Shown here: positions 35,801-46,802 of the stretch, one piece after another
Layout of the letters: each line of letters begins with the position of its first letter
How positions within the stretch are numbered: the first letter of the stretch is position 1
Assembly (NCBI GenBank): GCA_013396525.1
Contig: VWYX01000207.1
Coordinates: 872,180-936,179 of the forward strand
Direction: 5' to 3'
DNA length: 64,000 nt
Source: Chaetorhynchus papuensis
Taxonomy: Eukaryota > Chordata > Aves > Passeriformes > Rhipiduridae
Notes under the pieces: model-generated
What the model saw: the letters and a program-made list of their open reading frames with translations, nothing else
What the model was told of the DNA's origin: nothing
Database searches by the model: none
Position numbers and translations under genes: made by a program

Positions 35801-36073
35801 TTTGCAGATGCCATGTACAACATGCACAGAGGACCAGGTGATTCTCCCTTGAGAAACACAGGCCGTGATGCTCGTTTGAACTGGTGTAAGCAGGAAAGCC
35901 GCTAATGGAGTCGATCCACTGATTCTGCACTCACCCCCCAGGGCTGCCCCCAAAAAGTGATCCTGAAGTGTAACAGCCCCCCAGCTCCCAACCAGACTGA
36001 TCCCCTGCTCATTTAGTTTTGGACATGTTCTAGAAAATCATATGTATATTCAAGTGTAAGTCTGTCAGGAAAA
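35801..36073. other. Unassigned sequence between CR1 and TA repeat
   Basis: No gene was recognised. The first 130 bp may still be diverged CR1, because the minus-strand frame from the neighbouring element remains open here, but I cannot align it by eye. Confidence 0.4.
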
Positions 36074-36104
36074 GTATATATATATACCTACATATATATA
36101 TATG
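36074..36104. repeat. Pair of 14-nt TA palindromes
   Basis: GTATATATATATAC (36074-36087) and CATATATATATATG (36091-36104) are each self-complementary and are separated by three bases. This is a short imperfect (TA)n microsatellite. Confidence 0.92.
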
Positions 36105-37050
36105 CCCTGTCCCTGGGCAGGGAATGAGCTATTGGTCCTTCTTTGTCTTCTACGTACAAAATTCCATTTAACCTCACGGTTTCCCTCTTACCCCATTGCT
36201 CCTGGTGCTACCCCTACCAAATCCAGCTCTGTTTAGACAAGTGAAAGAAGCCATTCTCTTATACTGAGAGGGGCCAGCATATGGACCAAGCTTAAGGATT
36301 TTGAGCAGAAAACATTAAACTTAAATATAGTCTTGGAGAATTTTCCTTTCTAGCTGGTAAATCTAAAACTGCCCGAAAAGAGGTTTGGGCATTGAGACCC
36401 AGGTGCAGTCCCTGGCATATGTAGTGGATACCTAACACCTCCTGAAGCTTTCACAAGCCACAGACTGCTCCTGATGCATAGTTTGGACCAAATGACCCTC
36501 CAGTGCTCAGCTCCTGTCTGCTATGGGGCTGTGCACTGTCAGGAAGTTGCCTGGCTGTCAGTGTTCATGCACAAGTTGTAGAGTAGCTGGTTTAGGAGAT
36601 GCACACGTGTATAAAAAATCATACATGTGACAGAATCCTCTGAAACAATGACCAAGTGTCTGTTGCCATCACATTTCTGTAGGTGAAATCACAGGTTTAT
36701 TAGAGCTGGCGTAACCACTCCCCAGGCATCCAGTCTGTGCCCTCCATTCTTTAGCTGGAGAGTGTTGTACCTCAGTTACCAACCTTCGAAGAGGAAAAAA
36801 TTTGGAGTTTAATTCCTCCCTGGCTTAAGCCTTTGTATTTTTTTGGCTGTAGATTTCTGTTCCAAGAACTTGGATTTACATAAAGACGTATCTATTTGCA
36901 CATAATTTGCAAGAGTTCCTTTTAGCCTATAATTGTGCTAAATACGGTTGTGGAGGCCACAGCATACCTAAAGTATTGCCGAATGGATTTTTAAGAGCAA
37001 TTTTTTTCAAAAGTGTGCTAAAATAGAAAGATTGGGGAGGGGCAGGGAAA
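36105..37050. other. Gene-free sequence
   Basis: No gene, RNA gene or transposon was recognised in about 950 bp. No open frame of note occurs. Confidence 0.55.
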
Positions 37051-37068
37051 GAGAGAGAGAGAGAGAGA
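37051..37068 (+). repeat. (GA)9 microsatellite
   Basis: Nine perfect GA units lie a few bases upstream of the 5' end of a MIR-like SINE. Confidence 0.95.
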
Positions 37069-37074
37069 CGAAAG

Positions 37075-37225
37075 ATGGCCTTGTGGTTAAAATCCTGGCC
37101 TGCAATTCAAGAAATCTGGGTTCAATTTCCAGCTCTGCCACTTACTTCCTGCGTGACCTTGGGCAAGTTGGATAATCTCAGTGTGCCTCAGTTCATGGGC
37201 ATGGTAATAATATTGCCTTTGTCTC
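37075..37225 (+). mobile_element. MIR-family SINE (amniote MIR type), nearly complete 5' part and core
   Basis: A tRNA-derived head is visible. TGGTTAAAATCCTGGCC (37084-37100) is an A-box-like segment, and GGGTTCAATTTCC (37118-37130) resembles the tRNA B box. The MIR core follows: CAGCTCTGCCACTTACTTCC, GTGACCTTGGGCAAGTTGGA, TAATCTCAGTGTGCCTCAGT and GGTAATAATATTGCC. The order and motifs match MIR-type SINEs shared across amniotes. The 3' end is missing or too diverged. The plus-strand open frame across it (81 codons) is not a gene. Confidence 0.9.
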
Positions 37226-37584
37226 TTGCTGCCTGGAGCATGAATGCCCCCCGTGTTTGTTTGCACAGCACTGACACGACTGGGACCTGGCCTTGGCACA
37301 GCCTTCTTGCTCTACTGTAAAGGCAACAAATCATAGTAATCATGTTTTTCCTCAAGATTGTGTGTTGAAAGAATGGAAAGGGTGGTATAAGGGGGTTTCT
37401 TTTAGGGTCTTCAGTGGGTGCAGTCAAAAGGGAGGAGCTTCATTTCTTCTGCTGTGGCACCCCATTGGTGACACTGTCATGCACAGATCTGCTGAAGATA
37501 AGAACCCATCAGAAGCTGTTGGATACCAGTCTGTTTTTGTCACCTCGTTGAAGGGTGGAAGAGGTTGTAAGAGACAAGTGCAGT

Positions 37585-37632
37585 CTACAAAATCCTACAA
37601 AATAATATGGAGCTACAAAATAATATGGAGCT
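37585..37632 (+). repeat. 18-bp tandem duplication
   Basis: The unit CTACAAAATAATATGGAG occurs at 37595-37612 and again, identically, at 37613-37630. A partial unit (CTACAAAAT) lies just upstream at 37585-37593. The absence of mismatches suggests a recent replication-slippage event. Confidence 0.97.
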
Positions 37633-40600
37633 GTGTGTTCCAAGGGCAGATATGACATCAGCCCAATCTCGTTGAGGGTCACTATTGTCCTCTCTCCACC
37701 CAAACAGGTCTCACTGCGTCCAGAATAAAACAGACTGAGTTTTACTTCCCAGGGTAAACAAGTTGAAAACATTGGGGCCTAAATATGGCTGTTAGCTCGG
37801 AATACCTTATCCAGATGTGACCGGTTAAGCTCTGTGGTGCCAAATTATGAGATTAGTGTTGTGGATTTAGATCAGTGGCTGATTAGTCTAAGAATAACTT
37901 CAGTTTCTGAGCTCCGTCTTGGTTACCTGAGTTTTTGGAATAAGTGTCAGGGATCTGGAAATAACCTTAAAATAACAAATAAAAATCTCACTTAAAGAAA
38001 ACTTGTGCTGTGTCCTGACAATCTGTCATTTGTCTAGCCTGTGTCATTAGGAAAATCACTTTTCTTGTGAAGGAGAGGAAGGAGACCAGTCAAAGTCCCT
38101 GTGTAAAGAAAAGGAGCTGAACGAAATTGAGTAACTGCTGTGAGCTACTGTGGGCACGCGCAGCTACAAAATGAGGCCAAGACTGTGAAAAGATTCAGCT
38201 TGTGACAGCTTGGAGAAGTTGATTTTTTGGGACTGGATACTCAGCACCATGTGCAGGGCAGGGCAAGGTGGACAACCCAAACAAGAGGGTTTGTGACACA
38301 AAGGCCTGACAACTTTTAGCAAAAGGACTTTTCATTGTAAACCTAATTATCTATATTTAACCTCCCTGTTCCATCCTGTTGCTGTGGATGGATGAAAGCT
38401 GACTTTGGCCTGCTGGATGTCATTTAGGAGTCTGGTTAGTGGGTGCCCATCACTAAGGGAGGCCTGGGGAAGAGGAACAGCTTGACCTGGGCTTTAAGAA
38501 ATTATTGCAGTAGGGACTTTCTATAGTCCTACAGAGAAAGCTGTGAGAGGTTTTGGGCAGCCCTTGCCCTCAAATTGTCCCTGTGGCTGGTGTAAGGCTC
38601 CACTTAAGCCTCCACAAAGACATCTGACTTTACACGGACAGAGTACTGTTCATAAGATCTTTCCAAACATTTTTCAGCATTTCTATTCACAACATTTCCT
38701 TCCCCTCCAAAATGTCTTTCCAAGATTTTTCAGACATTCAGGAAAAATATTTTTGCCTCACTGAAAAGCTTTGAAAATTTATTTTGGTTAAATATAACCT
38801 GGAACATATTGTCAGTGCACATATATCCTGCTCCACTTCATTTAGACTGGAAATCCCCATATTTTTTATTAAATATACAGATTTCAACCCAAAATATCTG
38901 TTACTAAAATTTGCCACTATTTTGAAGAGCAGTGACACAGCATAATTTTACAAGCTTTCAGCCTTTCCATCTTTATAGAAAAGTTTCATATCCACAAATC
39001 TTCTGGTTACTGCACAGATATAAATACAAAATAATTTATACCCAAATAACTCTACAGTGGACTGTTATGTCAAATGTATAGCTCTCCCTGTTGATCTATG
39101 GAAAAGAAGGAATTGCTTATATGAAATAAAGAGGAAAAGACTTTGATAGAGAATTGAAAGTCCTTTTTTTCCCCTTGAGTCCTATTTTCTTTTAACAGTG
39201 TTGTGGGGAGATACAAGGTACAAAGTAACTCCCAAAACTTTTAAGAGAGATGTATTGGTTTTTAGATTTCCACTGTCTTGTTAAATCTCAGAATTAAGAA
39301 TTAAATGCTTGGCTACTCATTCACTGCTCTTTCAAGGAAATTACTTTTAGGACTATTCACAGATGTAGTTTTTGCTAATTTACATGTCCAAACCTTTAGG
39401 ATCATATCTATGTGTAATTTTTACTTATTTCCATGTCCAAACTTTTTACAAACTCATTAAACTTTAGTTCTTTCACTGGTATGGAAAAAATATCATGCTC
39501 AGGAATTCTTCTTAATAACATTAACTTTGTAACTCATGCAGTTTTGGGACTTAGAAAGTTTCTTCACCTGAGGTTTTTGTTTATTATTCCAAATTTACTG
39601 CCAGAAACTTGACACTTACTCTGGAAACGTTTGTCCAAGATGGGTTCCAGAGATTAAAGACTGAGTTTACTTGAGCAGTGTGAATTTAAGACTATGAACT
39701 ACTTTCTCTGTTCAAATATCTATTTGCAAGTTCAATTTATGCTCATGGACTTGATTTCCAGCAGAAGTAATTAAAAAAAAAAAAAAGAAATGGTTCATTA
39801 AGTAAAGCAGAAAGAAGCATGGTATAATCTTAATTTCTGTGCTAAGAGACACAAGTTTAGTCTCCATTACAGTCTTGACAGCAACTCTGAATTTGTACCA
39901 TATTGGTATGAAAATGTGGTAAAATCCAGATTATCAGCGGTTACTGATAATTGTGGCTTTTGATGAGGAAGATGGGAAAGGCAGCAGCAGTGTTGGGGTA
40001 CAGGCACCATAGTAAACCAATTTGAAGTGGAAATTTTCTTATTTAATCTTAGGTGGTTCCAAAGTAGACATGTGGAGCTGATCCAGCAATGTACAGGCTC
40101 TTGGGAAGTCAATAGCACTGGAAATATATTTTTAAGACAACTTTTCTAGATGCTCACTTTGAGATGAGAATCACGTGTTAAAGTCATGTCCTTTTGTTAA
40201 ATAGGACTGGAGTCACTGAGCTGTTCGAAAAATATTCAGAAGAATTTTCCTTTCAGAAAATGGCAAAATTCTGCGATGAATGTTGGCACGATCCTTGATA
40301 TAGAGAATTTGAAGGAACAGAAAATAAAAGTACAGTGGGGAGATGCTTAATATAGAGATATGCATAGGTACAGCTGTTTATAAGTGAAATTCTGTGTGTC
40401 TGTTCATACATAGATGTGCAGAAATTAAAATGAAAGATGAATGACAGAAGCTCAGTGGTTTGATTGACCCGATGTAATTAGAAGGCGGAAGGAAAAATGG
40501 CAGTGAAGAGAAGGGATTTGCTTTGTATGGAAATCCTGACATTTGATCTCCGTTTGTAAGGAGATGCCCAGGCTGTGTTGGCATAGACACCCTGTTTCCT

Positions 40601-41360
40601 TTGTCTGCCTAAATCCCACTTCTGCCTCCAACTTGATGGATGATTTGATTTTGGAAGTAGCAGTCTTAAATATGTAAAAATTTTAAAAACTGTTTTCTGG
40701 ATGTTTTCTGGGCCACCAGTTTTGGTGCACGTTCAAGATGAAATTACCCCAGGCAAACAATGATTTTGTTCATCTCCTTCTTTTGGTTTCACTTCACCTA
40801 CAGATACCAGCCCTAGCCAATAATGATCCTTTGTGTCCTGTAGGCACACAGTCAATTATCGTCATTGCTACAAAAAAAAAAAAAAATCTCCCAGAGCAAG
40901 AGTATTTCTCCAACTTCTTTTTAAGCAGCTCAAAATCCTCTCCAGCCCTGGAGTAAGAAAGAGTTATGTCTGGAATATTTCACTCCAGCTCTGAGAGAAC
41001 AACTTTGTGTATTCCTCAGTATGTGAGCACTGGATGAATGGCAACAGCAGTTCAAACTGTTTATTCCTTTCTTAGCAATAATGTTTAGGTTCATGAAAGC
41101 CTTCCAAGATATATAGAATTCCTCATGCTGAGTAAGGGCTCCTTCACTTATTGCTGCTGCTACACACTATGGACCATTCTTATTATACCTCCCTCCCCAT
41201 TCATACCACTATAGTTAGGGGACCCTCAATGTTGTCATTATAAGCCCCTTATTTTTCAGGGTGTATAATTCAGCTGTAAAAAATTTGCCCTGGGCTGAAA
41301 CTTGGCACATGAAGGCCAGAGAGAGGATTTTTGTGTTGATTATTTTTTTAAACCAAGTTT

Positions 41361-41388
41361 TTAAAATAAAATAAAATAAAATAAAATC
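41361..41388 (+). repeat. (AAAAT)5 microsatellite
   Basis: About five consecutive AAAAT units with no interruption, following a T-rich patch at 41340-41361. Confidence 0.95.
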
Positions 41389-42754
41389 CGTTCACCCATA
41401 TTATGTTGTAAAAAGTGCAGGAAAAAATAGAAGTTAGTGGTTTCAGATGCTTTTTTTCAGGCCTCTCCTGTGTAACTCAAAGCCAGCTTTGTTTTTTAAA
41501 CTGAAATTTTCCAGGCTATTAGTCCATAATATGAATTTGTGCCTTTCAGGTTTCTCTTTAAACACAGGCACACACGAAAAGAAGAGCTGAGTTATTTCAA
41601 TTAGGAGTGGGGGCTGCTGTAATTTATTTTATGTGCACTTTTTCACAAGGACTTTTTTTCTCTTTCCCCCTCTTCTGGAAGGCACATGGGTGCACGGCAC
41701 CTGAATAAGCGTTGGGGTGAGCCCCTCTGCCCCTGCCTGCTGGTGTCTGCCTCTCTTTGCTGTGGGTCTGATGGATCTCCAGAGACAATTGGATACTGCT
41801 CCACTGAATCCTTCCCCACACTGAAAAAATGTTACAGTGAGACTGGGCTTCCCAATAGGTGGATTCCCCAAGGCTCAAGAAGGACTGAAATTCAATCTGA
41901 AGGAGTTGGTGCTTTTAGGTTTAACCTTCAGGTCTCTTGGAAGCCAGTCCATTGTCTTGGCCACAGATCCTGTTCCTAAGGTGAGCTGGATGACATTTGA
42001 TGTAGACATGGGTTGGCAAAGCCGTGAAAGTGAAGGTTTCAAGCCTGTTGACTCTTGAGGAAACTGTGGCCTGGAATTCAGATCCTGTGTTAAATCACAA
42101 GTTAAAATGCACTGGGTACGTGGTGCCCTGGTTTGTTAGTGGTTGCAAAACCTCAGCAGGGTGACAGACATCCGCTCAGCGTGGCTGGGTCTGGATTAGC
42201 AACGGAGAAGGGCTACTCAGAGGCAAAATTGCCTGCACACAATCTGTGCCTGTACAGGGTCAGTTCAACAGGTTCTTAAATGTTCAGTTTCCCCAGTATT
42301 TTCTTTTTGTTCCTCAAGAACAAAAGGTGCCTAAGATAAAGAAGACCTGGTGACAACTGGTCTTATTTCATTAAAAGCAAAACAAAAAAGAGTTCTGGCT
42401 TTCTTTCAATTTTTAATAAATGCATGGATTTCTCAAAGAAAAATTTAGTTCCTTAATTTTCTTTTTTATTTTACTTTTACGGTAAAATTCTATTTTGATG
42501 GCAAACCCTAGGCTTTTAAACATTTATGACAGTTATATTAGTGAAACCTTTTGTAAAAGATCTGTTTGAGAAGAAAAAAATAAAGTAACATGGACTCCAT
42601 ACTCAAAGGTTTGAGATGACACAGCACTACATCTCCAGATGACTCCACCAGATTTTCCTCCTGGTGGCAAAGTGTCTGTCACGGAGTGAACCAAGGTGAG
42701 CAATTTGATGTACTGTAAGCAGTGAGGCAAAATGGCAAACACCATTTGACAAGC

Positions 42755-43045
42755 ATTGACAAGTCCACCACTAAACCATGTCCCTAAGCACCACATCCAC
42801 ACATTTATTGAACACTTCCAGGGATGGTGATTCCAACACTTCCCTGGGCAATGTACCAATGCCTAACCACCCTTTCAGCAAAGAAATTTTTTCTGTATCT
42901 AACCTAAACCTCTCCTGGCACAACTTGAGGCTGTTTCCTCTTGTCCTACCACTTCTCTGGAAGAAGAGACCAATCCCCACCTTGCTGCAGCCTCCTTTCA
43001 GGTAACTAAAATTTGCCTCTTTTTCTCCAATGAAGGTAACTCTCT
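42755..43045 (-). mobile_element. CR1 LINE fragment lacking its 3' tail, with ORF2 C-terminal remnant
   Basis: Antisense CR1 of about 290 bp. On the minus strand the frame ending at 42771 reads ORF2 C-terminal peptide: FFQRSGRTRGNSLKL, then FRLDTEKISLLKGW, LPREVLESPSLEVFNK and DVVLRDMV. This is the conserved end of CR1 ORF2 (consensus features RTRGN, LPREVVESPSLE). The expected 3' UTR tail units are missing at the 42755 side, so this copy is truncated at both ends or was cut by a later deletion. Confidence 0.93.
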
Positions 43046-43100
43046 CCACTATCAGTAGCTCTGAGATCAGGATACAAACTGAACCATCACTTCTTTTTGT

Positions 43101-43162
43101 CACAGCTGGAAGAACTCAGGTGACTTGCCCAGAGGCAGAAAGTAGGAAATGGCAGGGACTGA
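43101..43162 (-). mobile_element. Possible MIR-like SINE remnant
   Basis: CACAGCTGGAAGAACTCAGG, then TGACTTGCCCAGAGGCAGAA and AGTAGGAAATGGCAGGGA resemble the antisense MIR core (AAGTGACTTGCCCAAGGTCA..AGT..TGGCAGAGCTGG). Only about 60 bp is alignable by eye. Confidence 0.45.
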
Positions 43163-43183
43163 TAGATAGCTTATCTTTTATTG

Positions 43184-43205
43184 GTGTGTGCATGTGTGTG
43201 TGTGT
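43184..43205 (+). repeat. Short imperfect (GT)n microsatellite
   Basis: GTGTGTGCATGTGTGTGTGTGT, interrupted once by CA. It lies close downstream of the possible MIR remnant. Confidence 0.92.
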
Positions 43206-44876
43206 AGAGGGTGTGGGGAGGAACTGGTCCCTGCTGCCTTTCAACATGTGGCAATTCCCCAGCCAGGCCTTCATGGCTCCCATCAAAGCCCACAGTTCCG
43301 TATGTTACCACAAATTTTGGGTTTCCAAGCCAGACATGACTGTGAAATTCCACAGGGTGGAAGGCGGTTATCCCTCACCCTCATCTCACCTGGTGGCATG
43401 GTCTGCACATGGGGTTTTCTGTTCATGCTGGGTGGCCATAGGAGGAGAAATCTGGACACACCAGCCCTGTGATTTTTCGGGGTGGAATTTTAACATTCAT
43501 GGAGTAAAAATTTGCTCACTTTTATTTCTTTTAGCCAATTAACAGTGGCTCCAGGTGGGGTAGGGAAGGGGTTTTTTTGGGCTTTCTTTTGGGGCCAGGG
43601 GAGAGTGTGTGTTTGGGGTTTTTTCCCTGGTTAATTCAACACTCCTGCTGAGGGCTTGTAGGCAGGGAATGCCACACACAGAGGCACAAGATCCTCCTCA
43701 CACCCCATGTTGCAGCCACCATTCCTGCAGACAGGGAAGCCGAAATGAAGCTGCCTAGAAAGCTTGTCATCACTGCTGCTAACCAGCTGGGAGCCATCCT
43801 GCCGAGCAGAGGAAGAGCCACTCCTGGCAGGGTGGGAGCCCAGCCCCAGCTCCACCCCATCCTTGCAGGGAAGCAGAGCCTGCGGGGAGGACCTGGAGGC
43901 TGTTTCTGGTGTGTGACGGCGCTCAGAACCCAAGCCATAACAGCAGCACTTTGAAAACAGAAAAGAAACCAAAGTGTCTAATATTGGGTCAAGCCAACGT
44001 CTATAAATCAACGTCTGTGAATTTATAAACTGTTCGTAAATTTAAGTGCTTTTTGGAGAGCTGTTTGTTATTATGTCAGGGCTGGGAAGGGGGGTGAGGG
44101 AAAGTACTTATATTCACTCACTGTCTCCTGCTCTGGACTTGCTCCTACATTGTTTGAGTGAGGAGAAGGAGCAGAAGGTTTTTGGGCACAGGGAGGAGTT
44201 AGAGGAATGCTGCTGTTGTGCCCCAGAAGGACTTGGTGCAAGATGAGCAGAAAGGATGAACCAGACTGAAACCACATTTGTGCCTTTCAAATTCCTCATC
44301 AGTCTTTTGGCTGTTTTAACCCTCCACCAGCTAACAGAGCTTTAAAACAGCCAGAGAGACTTTCAGCAGGAGGACCTCATCCATTACCTCCCCTTTTCCT
44401 CCCCCAGAGCCCCCAGGAGGGAGCAGAGGCACAAAATCATCTCAGCAGCTCTGCAGCCCCTCTTCCCCCACTCTCAGAGATGTGGTGACAGTCGTCTGAT
44501 TCTTCCTGTGTAAATTGATGTGGTCATGGGGAACGAGATGCCACTGCTGTGGATGGAATTGATAACCAGCTTTCTAAGGGAGCAAAAGAAAAAAAAAAAA
44601 AGAAAAAAGAAAATGCCTCTTCAATCTCACTCCACCCCTAGCTGAAGCTTATTCTGAGGTTCCACTATATTTGGATAACTTTTCTTCCCACCTCTATTCA
44701 TTTTTGTTCCTTTCACCACCTGCTCTTTCCCCAGCCAGGATAGGGCACATAAGTGTCCTGAGAGGAGTTGTCCCAGCCTGGTGGGAAGTAGGAAGTATTG
44801 GAAGGCCTAAGAGGGTGTGAAAAGTTTTGGAGGTTGTGTTCACAAAATAAGACGTTGTTCTGGTACGGTGCTGCTC
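43206..44876. other. Gene-free sequence
   Basis: No gene was recognised. Overlapping open frames at 43030-43542 (170 codons, plus) and 43631-44011 (126 codons, minus) carry no recognisable domain. An A-rich run with single G interruptions lies at about 44588-44613. Confidence 0.5.
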
Positions 44877-45010
44877 ATTCAAGTATCTCAACACTTTGCA
44901 TGCATGAATGAGTTAAGCCTTATAAAACACCTGTAGGGAAATGGTATCCTCCATTTTATAGGTGATGAAATGGATGTACTGAGGGAGCTGAGGCCAGATT
45001 TCAAACCTGA
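44877..45010 (-). mobile_element. MIR-family SINE, 3' half
   Basis: The plus strand reads as the antisense of a MIR 3' half: TATCTCAACACTTTGCATGC, ATGAATGAGTTAAGCCTTAT, AAAACACCTGTAGGGAAATG, then CCTCCATTTTATAGGTGATG and AACTGAGG-like GTACTGAGGGAGCTGAGG. The order matches the antisense MIR blocks TGCTTTACA..ATGAATTAA, CACCCCTGTGAGG and CCATTTTACAGATG. About 130 bp is retained. Confidence 0.78.
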
Positions 45011-45120
45011 ATGCCAGCAGTTAAGTTTCTGAATCCAAAACAAGGCATTGAAATAAGCGTTCACGGTTGTCTTAGGTTACAATGTAAGATGTAACCAAAA
45101 GTAAGTATTCTATCACCATC

Positions 45121-45723
45121 TGTTAAAACCAGGTGGGGCAGTGTTCTTTGTCTCTTCTGTGACTCATCCCTGATAACTCCCTCTGCTGAATATCTTCCAT
45201 TAATGGGCCACCAAGCTTCACTGCATGACTCCTAAAATTACATCATCCCATTGTGAGATGCTCCCTCCAGGGGGAGGAACCAAGCATTCCTACCTGGATA
45301 CAATCTGAGGTTTGGAACACCATGCTCAGCCCTTTCCTACTGGATCCCCAGAGAACAAGAGCTACATAACCACCACTGGACATTCCGAGGAGGACCAGAC
45401 CCTTCTACAGGATCACTGCTTCAACAGAACCACATCCATCACCTCAGGAGGACTGCAGCCACCATTTAATCGAACTGCTGCCACCACCCTGCCCGGCAGG
45501 GGGTCAGGTTGTATTCTGACTCTGTCAGGTTAAGCCAGTGTTTCTGTATTATTGCCTTGTTATATATATTAGTAAAGAACTGATATTCCTATTCCTCATA
45601 TCTTTGCCTGAAAGCCCCTTCATTTCAAAATTATAATAATTCAGAGGGGAGCAGGTTACATTTTCCATTCCAAGGGAGTCTCCTGTATTCCTTAGCAGAC
45701 ACCTGTCTTTCAAAACCAAGACA
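45121..45723 (+). mobile_element. Solo LTR of an avian ERVL-like endogenous retrovirus
   Basis: A 603-bp element starting TGTTAAAACCAGG and ending AAAACCAAGACA, with the TG...CA ends typical of retroviral LTRs. The 3' part (AGTAAAGAAC at 45571, a variant polyadenylation hexamer, then TGAAAGCCCC..ATTTCAAAATTATAATAATT) is what I recognise from a common bird LTR group. A TA-rich TATATATATT lies at 45561. The flanks ACCATC (45115-45120) and ACGATC (45724-45729) match at five of six positions, compatible with a worn target-site duplication. No internal retroviral sequence follows, so this is a solo LTR produced by LTR-LTR recombination. Family naming is from memory of consensus features. Confidence 0.85.
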
Positions 45724-45799
45724 ACGATCTATCAAGTCATGCTGATGTGAAGGGAATGGATCTGTGCTTAGCCAAACTCAAGCTTCCCGTTGAGCAACG

Positions 45800-45852
45800 T
45801 ATTTTTTATAAATATAATATAACATGATATATATAGTATTATTATAAAATAC
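45800..45852. repeat. AT-rich low-complexity sequence
   Basis: ATTTTTTATAAATATAATAT and onward, over 90 percent A/T, between the solo LTR and a CR1 3' end. Confidence 0.85.
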
Positions 45853-45853
45853 A

Positions 45854-45949
45854 TGCTCTAGGATGACCCTGCTTGAGCAGGGAGGTTGGACTAGGTGACC
45901 CCCTGTGGTCCCTTTCAACCTGACACATTCTGTGATTCTGTGATTGTAT
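45854..45949 (+). mobile_element. CR1 LINE 3'-terminal fragment (upstream of tandem pair)
   Basis: About 95 bp of sense CR1 end: TGCTCTAGGATGACCCTGCT, TGAGCAGGGAGGTTGGACTA, GGTGACCCCCTGTGGTCCCT and TTCAACCTGACACATTCTGTG with tail units. It is closely related to the group seen at 11690-12013. A second, longer CR1 in the same orientation begins about 20 bp downstream. Confidence 0.93.
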
Positions 45950-45970
45950 AACCTATATTATTGATATACT

Positions 45971-46802
45971 GATCTGGACAGGCTGGAGAGATGGATCGAG
46001 ACCAACTGTAGGAAGTTCAGCACGGCCAAGTGCTGTGTCCTGCACTCTGGCCACAACAACTGCCTCCAGCGCTACAGGCTGAGGCAGAGTGGCTCGAATG
46101 TGTCCAGTGGAAAAGGACCTGGGGGTGCTGGTGACAGTGGCTGAACATAAGCCAGGTGTACCCAGGGGGCCAAGAGGGCCAGTGGCACCTGGCTTGCACC
46201 AGCAATAGTGTGGCCAGGAGGACCAGGGCAATGACCGTACCCCTGTGCTGGGCACTGCTGAGGCCACACCACCAATCCTGTGTTCAGTTTTGGGTCCCTC
46301 ATGACAGGACAGACAGTGAGGTGCTGGAGCATGTCCAGAGAAGGGAACAGAGATGGTGAAGGGTCTGGAGCACAAGCCTGATGAGGAGCAGCTGAGGGAG
46401 CTGGGAAAGGGGCTCAGCCTGGAGGAAAAGAGGCTCAGAGGGAACCTTCTGGCTCTCCACAACTCCCTGACAGGAGCATGTACCCATGTGGGGTCAGGTT
46501 CTGCTCCCAGGGAACAAGGGACAGGACAAGAAAATATAACATCAAGCTGCGCCAGGGGATGGTCAGGCTGGACATAAGAAAGAATTTCTTCATGGAAAGA
46601 AAGAGTTGTTAACCATTAGTCCATTTGAATGGGCTGCCCAGGGAGGTGGTGGAGTCACCATCCCTAGAAATGTTCAAGAAATGACTGGATGTGGCACTTT
46701 GTGTTCTGCTCTAGTTGACACAGCAGTGTTCAGTCAAAGGCTGGACTCAATGATCTTGGAGGTCTTTCCCAACCTAAATGATTCTGTGATTCCATGATTA
46801 TA
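45971..46802 (+). mobile_element. CR1 LINE, longest copy in the window, with ORF2 C-terminal remnant
   Basis: About 832 bp of sense CR1, from the ORF2 region GATCTGGACAGGCTGGAGAG through the 3' tail GATTCTGTGATTCCATGATT. Reading frames shift, but peptide blocks remain: LCWALLRPH, SCVQFWVPHDRTD and LEHVQRREQR in the frame ending at 46359, then MVKGLEHKPDEEQLRELGK and LSLEEKRLRGNL in the frame at 46353-46577. Further on, PREVVESPSLEMFKK can be read in interrupted form. These match the C-terminal part of CR1 ORF2. Several frameshifts and stops make it non-functional. Confidence 0.96.

Larger units (their letters stand above)
37226..42754. other. Gene-free sequence, AT-rich in the middle
   Basis: No gene was recognised in about 5.5 kb. 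It holds a small tandem duplication at 37585-37632, A-runs near 39772-39785 and 40872-40886, and an (AAAAT)n microsatellite at 41361-41388. The stretch 38740-39800 is markedly AT-rich. The open frames are at most 120 codons and lack domains. The part 42050-42280 has several CpGs in otherwise CpG-poor DNA. Confidence 0.5.

Noticed and set aside
37084..37130. Possible tRNA gene from A- and B-box-like motifs
   Set aside because: The motifs sit in a MIR SINE head, no cloverleaf pairing is apparent, and the SINE core follows directly.
43030..43542. 170-codon plus-strand open frame
   Set aside because: It starts inside a CR1 and passes a MIR-like remnant and a GT repeat (giving VCMCVCV-type residues), so it is not a gene.
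45953..46462. 169-codon minus-strand open frame
   Set aside because: It is antisense to a CR1 element whose sense strand carries the ORF2 remnant.
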